Shown one piece after another: positions 58,681 through 64,000 of a DNA stretch of 64,000 nucleotides (positions are counted from its first letter, which is position 1; every line of letters begins with the position of its first letter). Position numbers and translations under genes: made by a program. The stretch covers positions 1 through 64,000 of the forward strand of contig NZ_JBAWKD010000009.1 in NCBI RefSeq assembly GCF_037095735.1, read 5' to 3'. The notes beneath the pieces were generated by a model that worked only from the letters and a program-made list of their open reading frames with translations, was not told the origin of the DNA and did not search any database. This stretch comes from Frigidibacter sp037095735 (GTDB lineage Bacteria; Pseudomonadota; Alphaproteobacteria; Rhodobacterales; Rhodobacteraceae).

Positions 58681-59337
58681 TCATTGCTGCGGGGCCCCGG
58701 CATTGCGCCCGGCCAGCACGACGCTGACCGAGTAGGCCTTCTTCGGCTCCATCGCCGCGAGCACTGCGCCGGCGGCGGCCGGCTGCATCCTTCCGAGGAA
58801 GCCCGCGGCGAAATCCGGGGTCATCTCTTCGAAAAGATGCGCGGCGTCCTTCGGCTTCATCGCCTCGTACATCGAGGTCAGGTGGCCGACGTCGCCCTCG
58901 GCGCCGGCATCGGCCTGCGCGATGGTCTTCGACAGCCGGTCCTCGGCGGCTGAAAGCTCTGCCAGGCGGGCGTCGATCTGCCCGCCGGCCTCGTCGAGCA
59001 CCTTCTGACGGGCCGCCTGCTCGGCCTCGCGCGCGGCGAGGCGCGCTTCCCGTGCCTTCAGTTCTGCCAGAAGCGCGGCCGCATCCTCGGTCGATGCGGC
59101 CGGCGCGGCGGCCGGTGCGGGCTCGGTCACCGGCGCGGCCTCGCCGGCGGCGCGGGCCAGCATCATGCCGCCGTCCGCCAGCCGCCAGCCGCCGCCAAGG
59201 ATCAGCATCGTCGCGATCGCGGCGAGCAGCGAGGGGCGGCGGCGGCGCGGGGGCGCTCCCGCCGTGCGCGGACCACGCTTCGCCCGGATCGGCCGGCCCG
59301 CCGGGATCCGCCCGGCCGCGCTGTCCTGTCGGGTCAT
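58681..59337 (-). CDS. MotE-like motility protein
   Basis: A 218-residue protein. A basic N-terminal region is followed by one membrane helix (about residues 36-60), then a long Ala/Glu-rich coiled coil (about 85-145). The MgtE-N-like C-terminus MKPKDAAHLFEEMTPDF...FLGRMQP is the hallmark of MotE, a periplasmic chaperone for motor proteins in alphaproteobacteria. It overlaps the downstream end of the 117-residue gene (ATGA) and is followed by motA after 28 bp. Confidence 0.78.
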   Translation of the reverse strand: MTRQDSAAGRIPAGRPIRAKRGPRTAGAPPRRRRPSLLAAIATMLILGGGWRLADGGMMLARAAGEAAPVTEPAPAAAPAASTEDAAALLAELKAREARLAAREAEQAARQKVLDEAGGQIDARLAELSAAEDRLSKTIAQADAGAEGDVGHLTSMYEAMKPKDAAHLFEEMTPDFAAGFLGRMQPAAAGAVLAAMEPKKAYSVSVVLAGRNAGAPQQ

Positions 59338-59687
59338 GCGTCGAGCTCCTCTTCCGAGCGGTTGCGGGGCTGCCGGCGCAGCCGACGTCGCGGTCCGCCC
59401 GGCTCCGGCAGGTCGTGCATCGAGGCAAGGATCAGATCGAGCCGCTCGGCGACCTCCTCGGCCCGACGGGTGCGGCCCTCGAGCGCCGCGGCCGATTCGC
59501 CGGCGGCGCCGCGCGCCCGCTCGAGCGCGCGCGTCATCTCGTCGACCTGCACCGAGAGCACCGCGATCGCGCCGCCCATGCCGCTTTCAAGCTTCGAGAA
59601 GCTCGCGAGCCGGCGCGACAGGATCAGGCAGTAGATCCCTGCGGACAGCGCCCCGGCGGCGAGCAGGAAATCGGCGATCAGCTGCAT
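59334..59687 (-). CDS. Small membrane protein of the flagellar cluster
   Basis: A 117-residue protein. One hydrophobic N-terminal helix (residues 4-22) is followed by a predicted coiled coil (VDEMTRALERARGAAGESAA, about 48-67) and an Arg-rich tail. No known family is recognised. It lies between fliL (nine bases upstream) and the MotE-like gene (overlapping), and so is surely part of the motor operon. Confidence 0.68.
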   Translation of the reverse strand: MQLIADFLLAAGALSAGIYCLILSRRLASFSKLESGMGGAIAVLSVQVDEMTRALERARGAAGESAAALEGRTRRAEEVAERLDLILASMHDLPEPGGPRRRLRRQPRNRSEEELDA

Positions 59688-59696
59688 TCCCGTCTC

Positions 59697-60191
59697 CTAT
59701 GAGAGCACGAATTCGGTGATGAGCAGGTCGCGCACCCGCCCCTCGCCGGTGACGACCTGGACGCGGCGCAGCATCTGCGAGCGCAGCCGCACCAAGGCGG
59801 TCGGATCCTCGAGATCGCGGGCATCGACCGCGCGCAGATAGCTGTTCAGCACATCGAGGATGCGCGGCATCAGATGCTCGACCTCCTCGCGCCGCGCGGC
59901 CCCGACCTCGACCGAGGCGGTGAAGCGCAGGTGGCGCCGGCTTTCGGCCCCCACCGAGAGCACCATCGGCGTCAGGGCCACGAATTCGGTCTCGGCCATC
60001 GGTTCGACCTCGGGCTCTGCGGCGGCATGCTCGCCGCCGGCGGACGGCGCGAGGATCATGCCCGACCAGACCGCGAAGAAGCTGCCGCCGCCCAGCACGA
60101 CGGCAAGAACCGCCCCCAGCAGCAGCGGCAGCTTCGATTTCTTCTTCGGTTCCCCGGCGCCCTCTTCCGGGGCGGGCTTGGCGTCGGCCAT
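59697..60191 (-). CDS. fliL: Flagellar basal-body-associated protein FliL
   Basis: A 164-residue single-pass protein. An acidic/basic N-terminus precedes one helix (about residues 22-42, LPLLLGAVLAVVLGGGSFF) and a stomatin-like periplasmic domain (VALTPMVLSV..., FTASVEV..., then LRAVDARDLEDPTALVRLRSQ), ending in LLITEFVLS. FliL stabilises stators. It is the first gene of the minus flagellar run; the divergent gap to fliF has a CtrA-like site. Confidence 0.9.
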   Translation of the reverse strand: MADAKPAPEEGAGEPKKKSKLPLLLGAVLAVVLGGGSFFAVWSGMILAPSAGGEHAAAEPEVEPMAETEFVALTPMVLSVGAESRRHLRFTASVEVGAARREEVEHLMPRILDVLNSYLRAVDARDLEDPTALVRLRSQMLRRVQVVTGEGRVRDLLITEFVLS

Positions 60192-60235
60192 GGCAGGACC
60201 TCCATCGTCGCTGCCGCCGGTCTAGCCGTTTGTCA

Positions 60236-60303
60236 CTAACCGATTCTTAAGCGCAATCCGCGAGTCATCGGGACGAGAGATGGGCAGAAGCCCCTGAGGA
60301 GTC
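60236..60303. promoter_or_regulatory. Divergent fliL/fliF control region with CtrA-like site and three GANTC sites
   Basis: The 117-bp gap has CTAA (60236-60239), seven bases, then TTAA (60247-60250). This is one mismatch from the CtrA consensus TTAA-N7-TTAA. The spacer contains GATTC (60242-60246), a CcrM target. Two more GANTC sites lie nearby: GAGTC at 60262-60266 and GAGTC at 60299-60303, the latter inside the fliF ribosome-site region. CtrA activation of flagellar genes is known in this order; the methylation link is inferred. Confidence 0.65.
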
Positions 60304-60308
60304 GCGCC

Positions 60309-61904
60309 TTGCAGAACATCGTCGCGGTCTGGGAAGAACTGGACGGCCGTCGCCGCGGAACGCTGGTCGGCGCCGCGCTGATCCTGGCGATCGCGCTGGT
60401 AGTGCTGCTGCGGATCGCAACGGCGCCCGCCGCGCTTGGCCTGCTCTATGCCGGGCTCGATCCGCAGGCGTCCGGCGGTCTGCTGTCGGCGCTGGACCAG
60501 CGCGGGATCGCCTACGAGGTGCGCGGCGATGCGATCTGGGTGCCGCGCGACCAGCGCGATTCGCTGCGGCTCGAGCTTGCCGGCGAGGGGCTGCCGGCCA
60601 GTGGCGGCGTTGGCTACGAGCTGCTGGACGGGCTGACCGGCTTCGGGACCACCGCGCAGATGTTCGACGCCGCCTACTGGCGCGCGAAGGAGGGGGAACT
60701 GGCGCGGACCATCGTCGCCGGGCGCAGCTTCACCGCGGCGCGCGTCCATATCGCGGTGCCTCCGGGCCAGGCCTTCCGCACGGCCGACCACCCGACGGCC
60801 GCGGTCACCGTGACCCCGGCCGGCCCCGCGGTCACGCCCGAGCAGGCCCGCGCGCTGCGCCACCTGGTGGGCGCCGCCGTCACCGGCATGAGCCCGCGCG
60901 ACGTCTCGGTGATCGATGCGGCATCGGGCCGGGTGCTCGAGGAGGGCGACGAGGGCACGCCGCGGGCGGTCACCGACCGCGCGGCGGACTTGCGCCAGTC
61001 GGTTCTGCGGCTGCTCGAAGCGCGGGTCGGCGCCGGCCGGGCCCGCGTCGAGATCGCCATCGAGGCCGAAACCGAGCGCGAGGCGATCACCGAACGCAAG
61101 CTCGATCCCCAAGGCCGCGTGCCGATCTCGACCGAGACGCAGGAGCGCAGCGATTCGTCCAACAACACCGCTCCCGCGGCCACCACGGTCGCCTCGAACC
61201 TGCCGGCGGGCCAGGCGCAGAATGGCGGAACCTCGCAGAGCAACGGCAGCGAGACGCGGGAGCGGACGAATTACGAGGTGTCGGAGACGACGCGCGAGCT
61301 GCTGCGCAGCCCGGGCGCCATCCGGCGGATGACGGTGGCGGTGCTTGTCGACGGGATCACGACGGTCGCCGCGGATGGCAGCCGAAGCTGGCAGCCGCGC
61401 CCCGAGGCGGAGATCGCCCAGCTGCGCGACCTCGTGTCGTCGGCCGTCGGCTTCGACCAGCAGCGCGGCGACGTGATCACGCTGCAGACCCTTGCCTTCG
61501 AACCTATCCCCGAAAGCGGCACCCTTGCCGAGGGAGGCGGCCTTCTCGGCCAGCTCGACATCACCCAGCTGATCATGGCCACGCTGGTGGCGGCGGTGGC
61601 GCTGGCACTGGGGCTGTTCGTGCTGCGCCCGCTCCTGCTCGGCCCGCCGCGTGCGGCAGCGACGGCCGAGACCGGCGATGCCCTGACCGGCGAGATCACC
61701 GAGGAGGGCGGCGCGATGCCCGACATGACGCTGGTGTCGGGGCTCGGCGGCGACGGTTTCGCGATGGGCTTCGGCGGCTTCGAGGCCCCGCAGGACGAAG
61801 AGCCCGTCGACCGCCTGCGCCGCCTGATCGGCGAACGCCGGGTCGAGGCCGCGCAGATCCTGCGCGGATGGATGGAAGAGCGTGACGAGGAGAAGGTAGG
61901 ATGA
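60309..61904 (+). CDS. fliF: Flagellar MS-ring protein FliF
   Basis: A 531-residue MS-ring subunit. Helix 1 is near residues 21-41; the ring-building domains contain LYAGLDPQASGGLLSALDQR and RVHIAVPPGQAF. A long variable Asn/Gly/Thr-rich loop follows (around 280-320), then the second helix near 422-442 and the C-terminal FliG-binding segment (DRLRRLIGERRVEAAQILRG). The start is TTG at 60309, backed by GAGGAG eight bases before. It overlaps fliH by four bases. Confidence 0.93.
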   Translation: MQNIVAVWEELDGRRRGTLVGAALILAIALVVLLRIATAPAALGLLYAGLDPQASGGLLSALDQRGIAYEVRGDAIWVPRDQRDSLRLELAGEGLPASGGVGYELLDGLTGFGTTAQMFDAAYWRAKEGELARTIVAGRSFTAARVHIAVPPGQAFRTADHPTAAVTVTPAGPAVTPEQARALRHLVGAAVTGMSPRDVSVIDAASGRVLEEGDEGTPRAVTDRAADLRQSVLRLLEARVGAGRARVEIAIEAETEREAITERKLDPQGRVPISTETQERSDSSNNTAPAATTVASNLPAGQAQNGGTSQSNGSETRERTNYEVSETTRELLRSPGAIRRMTVAVLVDGITTVAADGSRSWQPRPEAEIAQLRDLVSSAVGFDQQRGDVITLQTLAFEPIPESGTLAEGGGLLGQLDITQLIMATLVAAVALALGLFVLRPLLLGPPRAAATAETGDALTGEITEEGGAMPDMTLVSGLGGDGFAMGFGGFEAPQDEEPVDRLRRLIGERRVEAAQILRGWMEERDEEKVG

Positions 61905-62497
61905 CACGCAGGCTGGAGCTGCAATCCTTCGAACCCAGCGTCACGCCGCCCCCGCCCCCCGCAGAGGCTTCCGCGCTGGAGGTCGAGGAGGCGCGGCTGG
62001 CGGGCTACGAGCAGGGCTATGCCGCCGGCTGGGAGGATGCCGTCGCCGCGCAGGACCGCGATCTCGAGGCCCTGCGCGGGGACCTGGGGCGCAACCTGCG
62101 CGAGCTGTCTTTCAGCTATCAGCAGGCGCGCAGCCATGTTCTGCAGTCGCTCGAGCCGCTGCTGGTCGACATGGTGGCCAAGGTCTTGCCCCGGCTCGCC
62201 CAGGAGGCGCTGGGGCCGATGGTGATCGAGACGCTGCGCCCGATGGCGGAAGCGCTGTCGGCGGCGCCCGTGGAAATCACTCTGAACCCCTCGGCCAGAC
62301 CGGCGGTCGAAAGCCTGCTGGACCGCTCGGAGGCGCCGCCGTTCCGGATCCTCGAGGAACCGACGCTGGGCGAGGGCCAGGCCTTCCTGCGGCTTGGGTC
62401 GACCGAGCGGCAGATCGACCTCGACGGCACGGTCGCCGCCATCGGCGCGGCAGTCAGCGCCTTCTTCCGTCCTGACAGAAGGGAGGCTTCGGAATGA
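61901..62497 (+). CDS. fliH: FliH-like flagellar assembly protein
   Basis: A 198-residue soluble protein. A Pro-rich N-terminus (residues 16-22) is followed by YEQGYAAGWEDAVAA (G-x-x-x-G repeats typical of FliH, about 36-50), a long helix, and a C-terminal V-ATPase-E-like domain ending with FLRLGSTERQIDLDG. FliH normally holds the ATPase FliI to the C-ring. It overlaps both fliF (ATGA) and fliN. FliI is not in the window. Confidence 0.82.
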   Translation: MTRRLELQSFEPSVTPPPPPAEASALEVEEARLAGYEQGYAAGWEDAVAAQDRDLEALRGDLGRNLRELSFSYQQARSHVLQSLEPLLVDMVAKVLPRLAQEALGPMVIETLRPMAEALSAAPVEITLNPSARPAVESLLDRSEAPPFRILEEPTLGEGQAFLRLGSTERQIDLDGTVAAIGAAVSAFFRPDRREASE

Positions 62498-62769
62498 CCG
62501 AGATGAGCGGCGTGGCGGGCAGCCCCCTGACCCAGATCCCCATCGAGATCGTCATCTCCGTCGGCCGGGCACGCCCGCTACTGCGCGACCTGTTGCGCCT
62601 GCAGCCGGATGCGGTGCTGGCACTCGACCGCCGCGTCGAGGACCCGGTCGAACTTTATGTCGGGGATCGACTGATCGCCCGCGGCGAGTTGACGGAACTC
62701 GAGGGGGACCGGGCCGGGCAGTTGGCGGTACGACTGACCGAGGTCGTCGATCTGCAGGACGGCATATGA
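62494..62769 (+). CDS. fliN: Flagellar motor switch protein FliN
   Basis: A 91-residue SpoA-domain protein. IPIEIVISVGRARPLLRDLL (about residues 15-34), then LQPDAVLALDRRVEDPVELYV... (in part), then RGELTELEGDRAGQLAVRL, the switch-complex fold that binds FliM and CheY-linked parts. It lacks a long N-terminus, as usual. It is the last gene before a 361-bp gap to fliP. Confidence 0.9.
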   Translation: MTEMSGVAGSPLTQIPIEIVISVGRARPLLRDLLRLQPDAVLALDRRVEDPVELYVGDRLIARGELTELEGDRAGQLAVRLTEVVDLQDGI

Positions 62770-63130
62770 GGCGGGCCCGTCACGACGCTGCCGCCATCGC
62801 GGCCCCTGCAGCCCGACCGTCCGGACAGCCGACTCGGTGCCTGAGGACACGCAGGGCGTCCAAGAGCCCTGGTCTTCCGTCCGGCCCAGCAGGCATTGGT
62901 CTCGATGAGTGTTCCCCGGAACGCTCCGGGGCGCCGCGGCCTCTGGCGGTGACGGCCATTGCGCGGGCGGAAACGTCGCGTTCGTGTTCGAAGCGGAAAC
63001 CGCATCCGGGGGACGCGGACGTTTGCCGGCGCCGCGTCCCGCGCCTGTTGCAACCGGCTGCGACCCGCAGCACTGCGCGGCCCCGGGCAATTCATCGGCC
63101 TGTCTGCGAGCACTGCCTGTGTGACCCACG
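62770..63130 (+). other. 361-bp gap between fliN and fliP without a clear gene
   Basis: No frame with a ribosome site and protein-like composition was found; open frames in both strands are Arg/Pro-rich shadows. A hairpin CCCCGGA-ACGC-TCCGGGG (62914-62931) lies mid-way without T-tract. In a cluster where other genes overlap by a few bases this gap is odd. It may hold a promoter for fliP, a small RNA, or the remnant of a lost gene. Confidence 0.5.
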
Positions 63131-63967
63131 GTGCCGCAGGTGAGCGGGCGACGTCCTCGGCCCGCAGCCGTTCTGACGCGGCGAAAACGGGTTCGGGATG
63201 GGTTGCCGACCGGCCCCCTGCAGGCTGCGCTGCAGACCCTGTTCGGAATCGTGACGCTCATCTGGCTGCTGGCGGGGGCGGCGGCGGCGCAGGAACTGGG
63301 CCCCGGCATGCCGGCGGACCTCGGTCAGACGCTGCATGGGCTGCTGTCGGACCGCGTCACCCTGATGGTGGTGATGTTCGGCCTGCTCGGTGTCGCGCCC
63401 GGGTTGCTGATCATGCTCAGCTGCTTCCCGCTGATCGTGACCGTGCTCAGCATCTTGCGCCAAGGCATCGGCCTGCCCCAGTCCCCGCCGAACATGCTGA
63501 TCGTCTCGCTCGCGCTTTTCCTCACCTGGTTCATCATGGACCCGGTGCTCGACCAGACCTGGACGACGGCCGTTCAGCCGCTGTTGGCTGAACAAATCTC
63601 TCCGGCCGAGGCCCTGGCCGCCGCGATCGTGCCGTTTCGCGGGTTCATGGAGCACCGCGTGAGCGCAGACGAGGTGGCCGCGCTCTCGGCGCTGCGCCCT
63701 ATCCCGCCGCCCGCCGACAGTCCGCCCCCTTTGTCCATTCTGGTCCCGGCCTTCATGCTGTCGGAAGTCCAGCGCGCCTTCGAGATCGGCTTCCTTCTGC
63801 TGCTGCCGTTCCTGATCATCGATCTGGTGGTCTCGGCGCTGCTGATGTCGATGGGGATGATGATGGTGCCGCCCGCGGTGGTCTCGCTGCCCTTCAAGCT
63901 CGCCTTTTTCGTGGTTGCGGACGGCTGGACCCTGGTCGCCAGCGCGCTGGTGCGCAGCTATTCCTGA
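63131..63967 (+). CDS. fliP: Flagellar biosynthesis protein FliP
   Basis: A 278-residue export-gate protein if the GTG at 63131 is right. A signal-like helix lies near residues 36-52 (LFGIVTLIWLLAGAAAAQ), then helices with MLSCFPLIVTVLSILRQGIG and PPNMLIVSLALFLTWFIMDP, and late ones near 225-255, matching the family. The first ~30 residues (Arg-rich) are not typical; a TTG at 63203 would give a shorter, more usual N-terminus. The gene ends 33 bp before the window edge. Confidence 0.9.
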   Translation: MPQVSGRRPRPAAVLTRRKRVRDGLPTGPLQAALQTLFGIVTLIWLLAGAAAAQELGPGMPADLGQTLHGLLSDRVTLMVVMFGLLGVAPGLLIMLSCFPLIVTVLSILRQGIGLPQSPPNMLIVSLALFLTWFIMDPVLDQTWTTAVQPLLAEQISPAEALAAAIVPFRGFMEHRVSADEVAALSALRPIPPPADSPPPLSILVPAFMLSEVQRAFEIGFLLLLPFLIIDLVVSALLMSMGMMMVPPAVVSLPFKLAFFVVADGWTLVASALVRSYS

Positions 63968-64000
63968 CCCCAAGCGTGTCGACCGTGGCTGGCGCGGGTG

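Noticed and set aside
62394..63143. Open frame of 249 codons over fliH, fliN and the gap to fliP
   Set aside because: It overlaps fliH and fliN in another frame. Its gap part is Arg/Pro/Ala-rich without a start signal.

Overview
The window is a GC-rich stretch of chromosome from an alphaproteobacterium of the order Rhodobacterales (Rhodobacter/Rhodovulum/Paracoccus/roseobacter type). The basis is the base composition, the proteins (ccrM with its C-terminal extension, RcnB-like small secreted proteins, DUF4170, GSCFA), and a flagellar export cluster of the type that CtrA controls in this order. No prophage, insertion sequence, CRISPR array or rRNA gene was seen; genes are dense and share one base composition.

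Region 1 (1-19.6 kb, mostly minus strand) is the transcription/translation superlocus. In transcription order it reads secE, nusG, rplK, rplA, terminator, leader, rplJ, rplL, rpoB, rpoC, terminator, then rpsL, rpsG, fusA and the first codons of tuf at the window edge. Three non-ribosomal genes (an EamA-type transporter, a family 2 glycosyltransferase, a small secreted RcnB-like protein) sit between rpoC and rpsL. A conserved membrane protein and tRNA-Glu(UUC) lie upstream of secE.

Region 2 (19.8-25.2 kb, minus) is the hom, VOC protein, glpX, GNAT, recJ run, preceded by a small lipoprotein gene. Region 3 (25.3-31.6 kb) has two divergent sets of Tad-type pseudopilin-like proteins (two TadE-like plus one vWA TadG-like on minus; one TadE-like plus one TadG-like on plus) on either side of a glutamate dehydrogenase gene. 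Region 4 (31.7-37.2 kb) holds a GST, queG, the convergent ohrR with the divergent ohr and a doubled operator, an AI-2E transporter, and a membrane-anchored winged-helix protein.

Region 5 (37.4-42.1 kb) contains a secreted Tyr/Gly-rich protein, rnhB, the cell-cycle DNA methylase gene ccrM (three GANTC sites upstream and a strong terminator after it), and a GSCFA/SGNH pair. Region 6 (42.1-50.5 kb) contains an AlkB-type hydroxylase, mutY, a DUF721/DciA gene, a DsbA-like oxidoreductase, a CaiB-type CoA-transferase, the lipid A genes lpxK and waaA with DUF4170, and mtgA.

Region 7 (50.6-64 kb) is a divergent flagellar cluster. On minus, in transcription order, it carries fliL, a small membrane protein, a MotE-like protein, motA, a 703-residue secreted protein, a lytic transglycosylase, flhA, fliR, flhB and a FliJ-like gene. 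On plus it carries fliF, fliH, fliN and fliP. The shared promoter region has a near-consensus CtrA site with a CcrM (GANTC) site inside it, plus two more GANTC sites. The gene for the methylase therefore lies about 20 kb from a promoter that carries its target sites. This possible CcrM/CtrA circuit is the most interesting regulatory feature; the paired Tad-like sets and the membrane-bound winged-helix protein are the most interesting protein-level ones.
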